Shown piece by piece: positions 53,806 to 63,889 of a stretch of 64,000 nucleotides of DNA. The stretch lies in the NCBI RefSeq assembly GCF_032191465.1, contig NZ_JAQOUE010000001.1:868001-932000 (forward strand), in the 5' to 3' direction. Positions within the stretch are counted from its first letter, which is position 1, and each line of letters opens with the position of its first letter. This stretch comes from Candidatus Nitronereus thalassa. Its GTDB lineage: Bacteria; Nitrospirota; Nitrospiria; Nitrospirales; UBA8639. The translations under genes were made by a program, and so were the position numbers. Under the pieces are notes generated by a model that had not been told where the DNA came from, ran no database searches, and saw only the letters and a program-made list of their open reading frames with translations.

Positions 53806-54867
53806 CTAACTGTGGCTGGCTGTTTGGCGAGACAGTTTCGTAAAGAATTCCTGAGGCCCCTTCCGTATCACCACAAAATCCCAAATACCTCTGAGGAACC
53901 CAACTCCATAAGCAAAATGATAACAAGCAAATACGATGGGAAGAACCCATATAAGGCCCCAGCCCTTTTGGCGAGCCGTGCTTATGGAAGCCAGAAGGTT
54001 TAAGAGTCCATACAGTCCGACAACACCACCCCACGCCCATATTGCTGGGAACCACCCTAATGCTATTAGGGGGAGGCAGATTACAGACAACACAAAACAT
54101 CCAGGAATGAGGTGCCGTAACGAAGCCGGCAGTTTATGTTTTTGAATGACTCTGACTTTCCAATACCCATATTGCATATACTGCCGGAATAAGGCCCGCA
54201 ATGACCCACGGGGACGATACCAACTCCGTATCCGTGGCGATTGATATATCCGACCACCATTCCGCGTGATGCGTAGGTTGTACTCGTCATCTTGGTTGCG
54301 AACTAACTCCTCATCAAAGGGCCCATGCTTGGCAAAAACGTCCTTCGGCCAACAGCCCAGATACACGGTATCCACTATTCCCTCAAAATTTGGATCGTGC
54401 CCCCTAGCCCCCCCCACTCCAAAAGGGGACTGAAAAGCCGCAGCAATCGCACAACTTATTTTTCCTGCCCCTTTTGCCACCCACGGTCCTCCAACGTTGT
54501 CGGCACCAGATTCTGTGAGTACCTTGATGCACTCCTGAATATAGTTCGGCGCATAGGAAGTATGAGCATCCATGCGTATAATTATACGCCCTCTTGCACT
54601 GCTAATGGCCTCATTGAGTCCTGTGGACACGATTCGTCCGGGATTATCGATTACCCGAATCCGCGGATCCTCCTCAGACAATCGTTGGAGAATCTCTCGG
54701 GTTCCATCATCTGACATTCCATCAGCAATAATAACCTCGTAACTTTCCTCCGGGGCCTGTTGTTTCAATATCGATCGGATACATCCTTCAATATGATCTT
54801 TTTCATTTCGGCATGGTATAAGAATTGAAACCGCAGGTGTTGTAGGTGACAAAGAGGTTAACATCAT
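53806..54867 (-). CDS. Glycosyltransferase family 2 with C-terminal membrane helices (ExoA-like)
   Basis: 353 aa. SILIPCRNEKDHIEGCI, EVIIADGMSDDGT, IIIRMDAHTSY (DxD-type) and RNQDDEYNLRI are the order found in succinoglycan-type ExoA glycosyltransferases. Three membrane helices lie in the last 100 residues. It would add a sugar to the lipid-linked intermediate at the inner face. It precedes the methyltransferase by 55 bases. Substrate unknown. Confidence 0.9.
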   Translation of the reverse strand: MMLTSLSPTTPAVSILIPCRNEKDHIEGCIRSILKQQAPEESYEVIIADGMSDDGTREILQRLSEEDPRIRVIDNPGRIVSTGLNEAISSARGRIIIRMDAHTSYAPNYIQECIKVLTESGADNVGGPWVAKGAGKISCAIAAAFQSPFGVGGARGHDPNFEGIVDTVYLGCWPKDVFAKHGPFDEELVRNQDDEYNLRITRNGGRIYQSPRIRSWYRPRGSLRALFRQYMQYGYWKVRVIQKHKLPASLRHLIPGCFVLSVICLPLIALGWFPAIWAWGGVVGLYGLLNLLASISTARQKGWGLIWVLPIVFACYHFAYGVGFLRGIWDFVVIRKGPQEFFTKLSRQTASHS

Positions 54868-55191
54868 CTTTTCCTGGATTTTTCTAGTTCAAAATTCGCA
54901 ACTCTTCCCTTGAGGAAGAACAAACCTATCCCGCTCTAATTTCTTAAAATTTCCATAGAAAATAAATGAATTTCTTAGTGAAACCTGCCCCCCCATTATC
55001 TGACTCAGGATTCGAATTTTCTATTGATGATATTCCATCAACGGGAATGTGAACCTTGGCTAGAAAGCGAGGGAAGATATGGAAAATTGAAAAAGAATTT
55101 TGGTACTGAAAGGTGTCAGAAAACCTTAACACCTTTCAGTACCTTTGGCTGAATTTTTGCAATGAAATTTGAAAGGCCAGAGAATTTTTAA
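54868..55191. other. 324-base intergenic region with a strong terminator
   Basis: Between the beta-helix gene (ends 55192) and the glycosyltransferase (starts 54867), both minus strand. The perfect inverted repeat at 55102-55143 is listed separately; the rest is AT-rich, with a probable promoter for the gene at 54867 but no reading frame. Confidence 0.5.
55102..55143 (-). terminator. Intrinsic terminator of the beta-helix gene
   Basis: A perfect 15-bp inverted repeat, arms 55102-55116 (GGTACTGAAAGGTGT) and 55129-55143, with a 12-base loop. On the minus strand it is followed by AAAATTCTTTTTC, a T-rich run. It lies 49 bases past the stop of the beta-helix gene. Confidence 0.8.
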
Positions 55192-56439
55192 TTAATTTGA
55201 CATAAATTGAAGGTTGGTAGGCGGAGCAGGTGGTTGATTATCGGCAACTGTGACGCCATATTCGTAAGCTCCAATATCACTTTTATTACCCTGTGGCCGG
55301 CTTCCACCTAAAAAGTCATCGGACACTTCAGAGAGATTTGTTCCTGCATCAATAGCTAAGCTAGAGCTCGTAAGCTTAAAATCATTGTTCGATTCACTTA
55401 CAAAACCAGGATTGGAGCTGAGATTATGGGAACTAATGGCAGATCCAACAATTCCATTTGTTCCATTTTTCCAAAAAATGTTGTTTCTGATTTCACTTGA
55501 ACTACCACCGGAAGCCAGCTCAACAGCCATACTGGGGTTATCATAAACCGTATTGTGAAAAACTTTCGCTGCTCTATTTAAACGAATTCCCTTATAGTTG
55601 TTTCGTATAATGTTGTTATAAACCATATTACCACTACCACTTCCAATAATCACGCCACCGGTGTTTCTTTTCATGGCATTATCGTAAATGATGTTCTTCC
55701 GAATTATGTTGTTATTCGCATTATTATCATGCCCATTATATACATGGACTCCCCAGGAACCTGAATTCCAAATTATAGATTCTTCTAACACACTATTACT
55801 GCCTTCAATATATATAGCATATCCATACAGGCCATCACCCTTAACATCAACAGTGCCATTATCATGTAAATTCAAGTTTAAAAATTCATGTGAATCTGAT
55901 CCAACACCAACCATAATTCCTATATTCTTTGCATTCCTAATTTCACAGTTTTGTATCCGGATATGGTTCGCCTCATCACCGGCACCATTTCTCGTTAATT
56001 TTATGGCATCGTAATTGGAATTTTGAGCATCAACAATCAACCCATTCAGAATGATATATTTTTTATTTGCCCCTTGAATGTGAATGGTTCGATCCACACC
56101 GGAAGGGCCTTTAATGATAACTGTATGGCCTGGATAGGCAGAAACCGTGACTGGACTGCTCCAAGAAGTTCCACCGGGAATCGAGTTATTCAACCATTCG
56201 TTATATGTTCCACTTTTCACGTAGAGGGTATCACCGGGGGCAAGACACCCCACACCAGAATTTATTGTTTTCTTTGGAGTTGATTCAGATTTTGCACTTG
56301 AACAAGAATTGCCGTCATTCCCATTCGTTGCCACATAATAATTACTCGCGGCATAACTGAAAGCTGGAAAAAGCACAATCGCTATAAAATTTAAAACCAT
56401 TACAGAAATAAGACCCGCATGGTATGTTCGGTTTCTCAT
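55192..56439 (-). CDS. Secreted right-handed parallel beta-helix protein
   Basis: 415 aa from the ATG at 56439 with GAGGAG upstream; the longer frame uses GTG. A signal peptide ends in AFSYA-A near residue 31. The mature protein opens with YYVATNGNDGNSCSSA (DUF1565-like), then repeated coils such as IRIQNCEIRNAKNIGI, NIIRKNIIYDNA and NNIIRNNYKGIRL, typical of a Beta_helix fold. Such proteins include polysaccharide lyases and C5-epimerases (AlgG-like). It has its own terminator, so it can be a separate transcript. It may trim or epimerise the polymer in the periplasm or outside. The catalytic class is not readable. Confidence 0.85.
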   Translation of the reverse strand: MRNRTYHAGLISVMVLNFIAIVLFPAFSYAASNYYVATNGNDGNSCSSAKSESTPKKTINSGVGCLAPGDTLYVKSGTYNEWLNNSIPGGTSWSSPVTVSAYPGHTVIIKGPSGVDRTIHIQGANKKYIILNGLIVDAQNSNYDAIKLTRNGAGDEANHIRIQNCEIRNAKNIGIMVGVGSDSHEFLNLNLHDNGTVDVKGDGLYGYAIYIEGSNSVLEESIIWNSGSWGVHVYNGHDNNANNNIIRKNIIYDNAMKRNTGGVIIGSGSGNMVYNNIIRNNYKGIRLNRAAKVFHNTVYDNPSMAVELASGGSSSEIRNNIFWKNGTNGIVGSAISSHNLSSNPGFVSESNNDFKLTSSSLAIDAGTNLSEVSDDFLGGSRPQGNKSDIGAYEYGVTVADNQPPAPPTNLQFMSN

Positions 56440-57181
56440 GACCACTCCTCACAAAAACAAAAGGCTTAAAATGAATTTTGGGTTTATTTGGATACGCGAA
56501 AACTGTCAAGAGTATGGCACCCTACAAGCTTATCCAAAAGACTGTAAATTTCACCTGATAAATGGTTCGGTCTTCTGACTAAATTTCTTTAGCTGACCCC
56601 TTCATGAATTCTTAAGCCTCATTCAACAGCAACCCTCTTTATTCCAAATCATCCAAAGCCAAAACAGCAAAGTTCATACCAACTTCATTTTCAAATAAGG
56701 TTTTTTTGTAACCTATGGAAAAGTATATAAGAATTTTCGTTTTACCCTGATGGCGTCTTTTATCTGTTTATCTTTTCAGTCCAAAAACTTTACCAAAAGT
56801 GAAGGCTCACTCCTTCACTTTAATGACTGACATGTTCAACGAAACACTTTAAGGGAAAGAGTTCTCTGACGATAATACGCTAGTATCATAATTACTGAGC
56901 ATTGAGAACCTAGGATGGATCACTCCCAATAGGCATCCCAAATTAACTCCAGCCAACGTCAAGAAAGCGTTATTAATAAAGGACAAACTACCTATTTCTT
57001 TACCAAACAAATTTTGAAGATTTCCTAGGTTAGTCGATTGAAAGGCAACTAAACAGAAGTGTCAACGAAGAAAGGTTTTGTAAACCTCTAAGCAAACTTT
57101 GGAGGGTGCGTCAATTTGCCTACAGTGATGATATTTTCCGACTCGTTCAATACTGGAAATGAGGAAATTTAAAATATTTGC
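56440..57181. other. 742-base intergenic region upstream of the beta-helix gene
   Basis: AT-rich gap with no supported reading frame, between the CapK-like gene (ends 57182) and the beta-helix gene. It contains a 10-bp inverted repeat at 56796-56821 (listed) and a small palindrome at 57073-57087 (AGGTTT-TGT-AAACCT). It likely holds the promoter of the beta-helix gene and the end of the CapK transcript. Confidence 0.45.
56796..56821 (-). terminator. Hairpin, possible terminator of the CapK-AsnB unit
   Basis: Arms AAAGTGAAGG (56796-56805) and CCTTCACTTT (56812-56821) pair perfectly around a 6-base loop. On the minus strand it is followed by TGGTAAAGTTTTTGG, a partial T-run. It lies about 360 bases past the gene end, far for a terminator, so it may be another regulatory element. 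Confidence 0.45.
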
Positions 57182-58591
57182 TCACCTCTGCAAAAGCTGC
57201 CGTTGTTCTTTTGGAATTTTGCAGACCACGGCACGGAATTTTCCGTTGGCACCGCGTGGGACTTCAGCAACTTCAGTCAATGTCACATTAATAGGTCCCA
57301 TACGTGCTCGTAGGCCATCAATGATGGCTTGCCCAGCTTTGGGAGTAAAGTCTGATGCCGGAACATACGTTACCTGTATTTGATCTAATGATTCTTGAGT
57401 GATTTGGGCTTCACGCACTGGAAGATCTTCTTTAAATACTGGATCTAATCGTCCTATACATCTCCCATCCAAGGTATACAACACATCATCCACCCGGCCT
57501 TCTACAGAACCTAATATGGGAAGAGTTCGACCACAGTCACAGAGTTCGTTGTGTTTTTGGAGAGAACCACAATCTCCAACTCGATAACGAATTAAAGGCA
57601 TATCGTCGTTCAGAAGACTAGTGCAGACAAGATCTCCGGACATTCCATCTTCCAACTTATTTTCTCCTTGGAATACTTCTACCACACCGATCTCAGGCCA
57701 CAAATGCAATTGCCCCTCCTCACACTCACTCGCCGCTGCCACAATTTCGGCCATACCATAGGTTTCTCGAACTGGGCATTGAAATGCTTTTTCAATAACC
57801 TTTCGTTGATAATCAAAAAGTGGCTCTGCGTTGGCTATCACCACAGACATTTTTAAATCCGTCCTTCCCAGACGTTCCACTTCTTGCGCTAAGGCATACA
57901 AAGAAGAGGTATACCCCAACAGGAATTTGCAACCATACCGATTGATGGCATCAAGATAATATGGAATAAGTTGAGGAGCCAGATGATACGAAGACATGTA
58001 CAATTGATGAAGAGCCTGATTCCACACCCAAAAAGGTGGACGGCGTTGTTCTACAGGTGTTACCAACTGCCCGCCCAAAATAGCCCACCGGTCATGACGA
58101 GAAACCCCATACCATTGTCGCCATCGTGCTTCCGAAAGAGCATACCACGCCCTTACGGTATTACGGCTCCACCATAAGTTCAGAGATTTCCCCGAAGTAC
58201 CGCTCGTATGTTCGTGATACATTTGAGTGATATGACAGTCCTCGGCCACAAAAGCTTGTGGATTGGCTCTTAACTGATCCTTATCTAATATTGGCCAGTT
58301 TTCTAGGATTTCCCATGATGACTGATCCCCACGATGGCGACGGGCCGCCCAGTATTCTCGATAGTACGGTACTTTAGTGGCAGCCCGCTGTAAGACATAG
58401 CCTAATCGCTCCGCTTGCCAGGCCTTAAGTTTGTCGGGGGCCCATCGGTCACGGGCAAGAGCCGCCTTCACAATTTCCTCCGTTTCTTTACCAAACCGCC
58501 AAGAACGGAGGTAATACCCATGTGCGGTAGCCGCCATTGAACGCATCCAAGCAGGCAACCCATGATAAAGTGTTAATTTCCAATTTCGCAT
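57182..58591 (-). CDS. CapK/phenylacetate-CoA-ligase-like adenylating enzyme
   Basis: 469 aa from the ATG at 58591, just past the stop of the upstream asparagine-synthase gene; the longer frame to 58639 overlaps that gene. HEHTSGTSGKSLNLWWS is the AMP-binding loop, with RETYGMAEIVAAASEC and LIRYRVGDCG the downstream ANL blocks. It belongs to the PaaK/CapK family found in many capsule loci, where the substrate is usually unknown. It may activate an organic or amino acid for amide or ester attachment. The neighbouring amidotransferase-type gene suggests that the two act on one substrate. Confidence 0.87.
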   Translation of the reverse strand: MRNWKLTLYHGLPAWMRSMAATAHGYYLRSWRFGKETEEIVKAALARDRWAPDKLKAWQAERLGYVLQRAATKVPYYREYWAARRHRGDQSSWEILENWPILDKDQLRANPQAFVAEDCHITQMYHEHTSGTSGKSLNLWWSRNTVRAWYALSEARWRQWYGVSRHDRWAILGGQLVTPVEQRRPPFWVWNQALHQLYMSSYHLAPQLIPYYLDAINRYGCKFLLGYTSSLYALAQEVERLGRTDLKMSVVIANAEPLFDYQRKVIEKAFQCPVRETYGMAEIVAAASECEEGQLHLWPEIGVVEVFQGENKLEDGMSGDLVCTSLLNDDMPLIRYRVGDCGSLQKHNELCDCGRTLPILGSVEGRVDDVLYTLDGRCIGRLDPVFKEDLPVREAQITQESLDQIQVTYVPASDFTPKAGQAIIDGLRARMGPINVTLTEVAEVPRGANGKFRAVVCKIPKEQRQLLQR

Positions 58592-58601
58592 ATGTCTGTA
58601 T

Positions 58602-60485
58602 TTAGTGTGCAGAAATGAGAGATTCAGGAATTGAGGCATGTTCGAAAAATGCTTTGTACCATCCCGTCACCATGACCAATTGTTTTACTAATGGCTCAAC
58701 GGATTTCTCACCTTCCAAAAATTGTTCCACAATCCGTTTCACCTGAGATCGCTCAAAAGGTCCACCGTTAATGGGAGACATATTGGGTAAGTCCTGCACA
58801 AAGCGACGCCATTCGGGAATCTGTCGAAAATAGGAAGCCCAGGGGACACCAAATCCCCATTTGCGGTGTTTTTGGATGTCTAATGGAAGACGTCGCCCAA
58901 GGGTCTCCCGTAACAGATATTTACTCTCCTTGCCCTGCAATAGTGTGGAAGAAGGAAGAGCCGCTAGACCCTCCACCAACCGATAGTCAAGAAACGGAAC
59001 TCGACATTCAATGGAAGCTCCCATCGTCATCCGATCGTTTCGATCAAGTATCGAACATAAAAACGTGTGCTGGTCTGAGAACATAGCCTGGCGCATAGGA
59101 TCATCCCTATAGAGGGATTTCGATTCGGCAAGCACTCGCTCCCGGAAGGGATACCTTCCAGTTGTTTTCATCCCCAGCAATTTCAGGTCATCTGGAAACA
59201 CATCACAGGAATTAAATAATATAAAGTTATCAATGGATCCCAATTGTAAAAACCGACTCAATTTAAGAAGCCGACCATTTAACCCTAGTTTGGAAACAAA
59301 ATAAGGAAGCACAGGTCGTGCTGCATTTAACAGCCATGGCGACCGGAGAGGTTGGTACCTCACATATCCTCCGAGCAATTCATCACTCCCCTCACCAGAC
59401 AGCAGTACCGTGACTCGGTCTTTCGCCATCTGAGAAATCCTCCATAGGTGTAAATCGTTCCCATGCACCAAGGGTTCGTCATTCAACCTGGATCCATTGA
59501 ATAAGAGAGGCAAAAGCTCTTGGGGTGAGAGAAACAGCTCATGATGGTCAAGATTGAGTTTGTCGGCCACCTGTCGCGCTAATGGCCCTTCATCATATTC
59601 CGGCTCTTCAAATCTGACGGTAAAACTGGCGACTCCCGAACCGGCTTGCGCCGATAACGAAGCCGCGACACTATTGGAATCAAGACCGCCACTCAATAGC
59701 ACACCAATTGGAACATCCCCGATTCGTCTCACATTCACGGAATCTTCGAAGGTTTCCTGGAACCATTCCAAAGGGTTCCTAGGAAGGTTTTCCCGCAAAG
59801 CCTGTGCACGGTCAGTTAAATTCCACCAGCGATGTATTTGGCTCTTCCCGTCTTGCCAAGTCATAAAATGGCCTGGCAAGAGTCGAAATACTCCTTCGAA
59901 TGGAGTACGCTCGCCCGCCACATACCGGAAACATAGCAGCTCTTCCCAGGAAGATTCATCAAACCGAGAAGGAACTCCCGAGGCAAAAAGCCCCTTGGCC
60001 TCAGAAGCAAAATACAGAGCCCCTTGATAATACGAATAAAATAATGGTTTGATGCCGACCCTATCGCGAGCAAGAAAAAGTTTCCGCTCTTTTTGATCCC
60101 AAATTGCCACAGCAAACATTCCATTTAACTGTTCCAGCATATCCGGACCATATTCCGCAAAAAGGTTTAGCACCACTTCGGTATCGGTGTTGGAGAAAAA
60201 TTCGTATCCCCTAGATTTCAAGCGATGGCGTAGATCGTTGGCGTTATACACTTCGCCGTTATAGGCAATCCAATATCGGCCATCTCTCGTCCCCATTGGC
60301 ATATGTCCCCGCTCAGAGAGATCTTGGATAGAGAGACGTCGGGAACCCAATGCAATTCCCGGTTGAATATAAACCCCATGGTCATCAGGGCCTCGGTGCT
60401 CAAAACTATCCCGCATCGCTTCTAAGACGTTTTGGGAAACTATCGAAGTATTATCATCCGAGGCTATTCCGCAAAAACCGCACAT
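58602..60485 (-). CDS. asnB: Asparagine synthase (glutamine-hydrolysing) family protein
   Basis: 627 aa. The N-terminal class II glutaminase begins MCGFCGIA with the nucleophile Cys2. The synthase half has the PP-loop LLSGGLDSNSVAA near 265. The protein is full length with both active sites. In polysaccharide loci these enzymes often amidate sugar uronic acids or amino-acid substituents instead of free aspartate. Here it stands beside a CapK-like enzyme and a CapA-like protein, and a second asparagine-synthase-like gene ends at 63890. The acceptor is not known. Confidence 0.92.
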   Translation of the reverse strand: MCGFCGIASDDNTSIVSQNVLEAMRDSFEHRGPDDHGVYIQPGIALGSRRLSIQDLSERGHMPMGTRDGRYWIAYNGEVYNANDLRHRLKSRGYEFFSNTDTEVVLNLFAEYGPDMLEQLNGMFAVAIWDQKERKLFLARDRVGIKPLFYSYYQGALYFASEAKGLFASGVPSRFDESSWEELLCFRYVAGERTPFEGVFRLLPGHFMTWQDGKSQIHRWWNLTDRAQALRENLPRNPLEWFQETFEDSVNVRRIGDVPIGVLLSGGLDSNSVAASLSAQAGSGVASFTVRFEEPEYDEGPLARQVADKLNLDHHELFLSPQELLPLLFNGSRLNDEPLVHGNDLHLWRISQMAKDRVTVLLSGEGSDELLGGYVRYQPLRSPWLLNAARPVLPYFVSKLGLNGRLLKLSRFLQLGSIDNFILFNSCDVFPDDLKLLGMKTTGRYPFRERVLAESKSLYRDDPMRQAMFSDQHTFLCSILDRNDRMTMGASIECRVPFLDYRLVEGLAALPSSTLLQGKESKYLLRETLGRRLPLDIQKHRKWGFGVPWASYFRQIPEWRRFVQDLPNMSPINGGPFERSQVKRIVEQFLEGEKSVEPLVKQLVMVTGWYKAFFEHASIPESLISAH

Positions 60486-60511
60486 GGATCATTTCCTCAC
60501 TTTCCAGCACG

Positions 60512-61546
60512 TCATGACATCATACGTGAAAACACATCTTCCCACTTAGGTTTAATCTGTTCCCAGGAAGACCGTTCTGCCAATTTTCGGCCATTACGCG
60601 ACAGCGTTTCAGCCAAACTCGGGTCTTTCAATAATCGAAACACCGCGGAGGTCATCGCGACATCATCATCATCCGGCACCAATAACCCAGTTTCACCATC
60701 TGTCAACAAATCAGGAATTCCGCCAACCTTTGTTGCTACAACAGGAAGCCCCATCGCACAGGCCTCAACGACACTTACCGGCATGTTATCCACGTGATTG
60801 GTATTCAAAAAAATTTCAGCCACATTTCCTTCTTGAAATTTGCTCGACATACTTAAATATCCGGGAAAGGTTACAGCATCTTGCAACCCTAACTGCTGAG
60901 AAAGTTGATGAACCTTGGATTGCTGGCCTTTATCTTGACCAGCAATCACTAACGTTGCCCCTGGAATTTCCTTATGCACATTGGCCATCACACGAACGGC
61001 CATTTCGGGATTATAAATAGGATGAAAGGTTCTCATCCAAAGCAATCGAGGCGAGAGTTTTTGGCGAAGACGAAACGGATACGATGAAAGTTTGATGATA
61101 TTGGGGATAACCTCACAGGGAAACCCTTGCGTTTCAACGAATTTGGATAAGAACGTTGAAGGTGACACGATCGCATCAGCACGGCTTAAGACTCGTCGAC
61201 ACCAGGAGGGATATCGTTTCATAAATTCGGGAAAGGCTCCACCTCGAAGGACCATAATAATTTTTTGTCCGAGCAATCGACCAACGCTACTTGCAAGATC
61301 CTCCACCACAAAACTCGGACCTCCAAAGACTTGCAAGCATTGAATATCAATTTCTTTTCGACGTTGAACCAAAGTCAACAGGATATCTGCAAGCCGCACA
61401 TAACGATTTTTGGCAAAGGAGACACCGATAACGGGATACCCCTCAGATTGAAAATGCTCAACCAGACTTTCGCCCTGAGTCGTCACGCATCCAGGATGCC
61501 TCCCAATCATTGGGCCAACAAATCCAAGTCCCGGCAATAACTTCAC
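60512..61546 (-). CDS. Glycosyltransferase family 4 (GT-B)
   Basis: 344 aa from the GTG at 61546, whose GTGA overlaps the stop of the upstream CapA-like gene; the longer frame uses TTG at 61576. The C-terminal domain has LVIAGQDKGQ, NVAEIFLNTNHVDNMPVSVVEACAMGLPVVATKVGGIPDLL in parts: N-H-V-D-N-M-P-V-S-V-V-E-A is the GT4 donor loop. It transfers a sugar to the growing chain. It has no membrane helix. Confidence 0.9.
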   Translation of the reverse strand: MKLLPGLGFVGPMIGRHPGCVTTQGESLVEHFQSEGYPVIGVSFAKNRYVRLADILLTLVQRRKEIDIQCLQVFGGPSFVVEDLASSVGRLLGQKIIMVLRGGAFPEFMKRYPSWCRRVLSRADAIVSPSTFLSKFVETQGFPCEVIPNIIKLSSYPFRLRQKLSPRLLWMRTFHPIYNPEMAVRVMANVHKEIPGATLVIAGQDKGQQSKVHQLSQQLGLQDAVTFPGYLSMSSKFQEGNVAEIFLNTNHVDNMPVSVVEACAMGLPVVATKVGGIPDLLTDGETGLLVPDDDDVAMTSAVFRLLKDPSLAETLSRNGRKLAERSSWEQIKPKWEDVFSRMMS

Positions 61547-62754
61547 TTTGAAGATCCCCCTAAACTCCACACCCAACCACCGATCATCTTAAAATGTTCA
61601 AAGCGAGCTTTGCGCAAGGACCCAACAACATACCCCCAATTTCCACGAAGTAAATGAAACAGCAAGACTTTTAATATCCCCCCCGTATTTCGTGAAGCAC
61701 GCTGACGTTCAAATTCCACACCAAAATTTCCTTTTAAATCCTCACTAATACGATGGAGACGGTTCAAAATTTGGTAGCCCCGATCGCCGGTTGCCCAACG
61801 GACACGGCAATTTTCATCAATCCACGTAGGAAGAGCGGCTACCTGTGCCACCCCTTGCTGGTCTAACCCTATATAGAATACGGCGCCTTCATTTTGTTCA
61901 CGCAACATCACGGGCGTCATGACATTGCCTTCCTGCCAGTCGTACAGGAAATTGCCAAGATTGTAACAAGCCACGCGATTCGTTGAGGTCACCTCGACCC
62001 CCTGAAGAATATGCGCATGATGCATGAGAATTAAATCCGCTCCCCGGCCCATTAACTGTTCAGCCATTGCCTTGTGATCCGGACTGGGATAATCGATGTA
62101 CATCATACCTATATGAATCGACACAATTAACAGGTCTACCTGAGAACGGCTTTCCTCAATAGCGGCAAGCAATTCGTTTTCCTCAAACTCCCAATATTGC
62201 GGCCCACTTTCATTTTGAGGCAGGAGGGTTCGACCACAACCTAACCAGCCAATACGAAGTCCACCCACATCGGTTCGTTTGAGCTGTTTTGCCATTTTTG
62301 CATCATCGCCGGCACCCAAAGGCACCAATCCCTTCGAACAAACTGCATGTAGGGTTTTCGACAGGCCTTCCTGACCATACTCACTGACATGATTATTGGC
62401 CAAATGCATCAAGGAAAACCCTGCTCTTTGTAATAGTTCTGCTCCCATCAGGGGGGCCGCAAACATCTTTGTTGAAAGACTATCCTTAACAAGAGGAGAC
62501 TCAAGATTTCCAAACACAATATCTGAATCCTGAAAAAGCGGCGTGACCTCCGAGAATAAAACATCCCCTCCATCACGAGTTGCTGTCATAGCCGCTCGTC
62601 CAGAAAGTCCAATATCTCCGACCGCACACAACGAAACCATGGACCCGGCAGGACGGCGATGCATGATTTGCCATGCCGGAACATCAGGAGGGACATTCGT
62701 TGAAATGGTATTCCCTTTCACGATGTGAAATTGACACGGCACTTCGGTTTTCAT
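61543..62754 (-). CDS. CapA-like (PGA_cap) metallophosphatase-fold protein
   Basis: 403 aa. VSLCAVGDIGLSGRA, VFGNLESPL, LMHLANNHVSEYG and LIVSIHIGMM, then DLILMHHAHILQGVEV, form the PGA_cap calcineurin-like metal site (Asp, Asn, His). CapA of Bacillus takes part in poly-gamma-glutamate export. No capB/capC genes are seen, so the role here is likely another: such proteins are also common in capsule loci with unknown function. It has no signal peptide. Its start overlaps the stop of the upstream GT4 gene by 4 bases. Confidence 0.88.
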   Translation of the reverse strand: MKTEVPCQFHIVKGNTISTNVPPDVPAWQIMHRRPAGSMVSLCAVGDIGLSGRAAMTATRDGGDVLFSEVTPLFQDSDIVFGNLESPLVKDSLSTKMFAAPLMGAELLQRAGFSLMHLANNHVSEYGQEGLSKTLHAVCSKGLVPLGAGDDAKMAKQLKRTDVGGLRIGWLGCGRTLLPQNESGPQYWEFEENELLAAIEESRSQVDLLIVSIHIGMMYIDYPSPDHKAMAEQLMGRGADLILMHHAHILQGVEVTSTNRVACYNLGNFLYDWQEGNVMTPVMLREQNEGAVFYIGLDQQGVAQVAALPTWIDENCRVRWATGDRGYQILNRLHRISEDLKGNFGVEFERQRASRNTGGILKVLLFHLLRGNWGYVVGSLRKARFEHFKMIGGWVWSLGGSSK

Positions 62755-63866
62755 TGTGCTCCTTTTTCAGCCAAGGCATCCAGATATACAGTCGTCATAT
62801 TCATCACCATTTGCTTTAGGCCAAAATCCCTTTCCATTTTTTCCCGCCCAGCCTTGCCCATGAACTCCCGACTATCTGGATATTTCAAAAGGCCATTGAC
62901 ATATTTCGCCATATCTTCAGTATTATTTGGGGAAACCAAATATCCAGTCACTCCATGATCAATCAGTTCTTTACTCCCTCCACAATCAGTTGACACAACT
63001 GGAACTTTTGCTGCTGCGGCTTCCATCACCAAATTAGGCATCCCCTCAGTCCATGATGTTAGGCAACAAACATCAAAAGCAGGTAAATATTGAGCGGCAT
63101 TGGGAATAGCACCGGGGAAAAACACTTTGTCACTAACCCCTTTGCTTTTCGCCATGTTTATCAACAAGGATCTTAGGGGACCTTCGCCAATGATCATTAA
63201 TCGTAAGTCAGGCCATTGAGGTTCCAACATACAAAATACGTTGACCAACATCGCATGGTTTTTATTATGATCAAGCCGACCTATACTTCCCATCAACAAC
63301 TGATTGGGCAAAATACCCAACTTTGCTCTCAGACCCAGAAGATCCGCGGGGCTGAACTCTTGAGACACTCCGATCCCATTAGGCACCACTTTCACCTGCA
63401 GTTTTGGATGATTGCTTTCAGATAAATGCTGTGCAGTAAACGCAGAGTTTGTCACAAGAACATTGCTTCGAAGGCCTAGCCACCTCAATAATTGGCTCTT
63501 GGGTAATCCTTCGTAATTTTCTCGCATCGAACCAACTTGTAATGGCACACCGGCTAATTTTCCACATAGCTTTGCATAGGGATTGGTATGAAATACCCAG
63601 CTATGGACCACTTTTACCTTTTTGGTCCGTAAGATGTTGACGATTTTCAAAATTCGCTGGAGTCGGCCTAATGACCGTGGCACATGCCAAACATTGATTC
63701 CTAATTGATCAATCGGGCCAGCCCAATGTTCATTGGACTCAGAACCTAGATTTATCACCTCAGGACAAAACCGAGTTCGATCTATTCCCGAAAGGAAATA
63801 AAAAAGCTGCTGTTCCGCGCCTCCAATTCCTAACTGGCCAATAATGATGGCAATACCAACTGGCAT
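62751..63866 (-). CDS. Glycosyltransferase family 4 (GT-B)
   Basis: 371 aa from the ATG at 63866. A longer frame to 63950 starts at TTG and runs through the end of the upstream gene, so it is unlikely. IIIGQLGIGGAEQQL is the GT4 N-terminal glycine loop; MGSIGRLDHNKNH and SWTEGMPNLVMEAAAAKVPVVSTDCGG in separate blocks give the donor E-x7-E. Coupled to the CapA-like gene by a 4-base overlap. Adds a sugar to the polymer; donor unknown. Confidence 0.9.
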   Translation of the reverse strand: MPVGIAIIIGQLGIGGAEQQLFYFLSGIDRTRFCPEVINLGSESNEHWAGPIDQLGINVWHVPRSLGRLQRILKIVNILRTKKVKVVHSWVFHTNPYAKLCGKLAGVPLQVGSMRENYEGLPKSQLLRWLGLRSNVLVTNSAFTAQHLSESNHPKLQVKVVPNGIGVSQEFSPADLLGLRAKLGILPNQLLMGSIGRLDHNKNHAMLVNVFCMLEPQWPDLRLMIIGEGPLRSLLINMAKSKGVSDKVFFPGAIPNAAQYLPAFDVCCLTSWTEGMPNLVMEAAAAKVPVVSTDCGGSKELIDHGVTGYLVSPNNTEDMAKYVNGLLKYPDSREFMGKAGREKMERDFGLKQMVMNMTTVYLDALAEKGAQ

Positions 63867-63889
63867 GATGGTGAGAAATAACCCTTTTC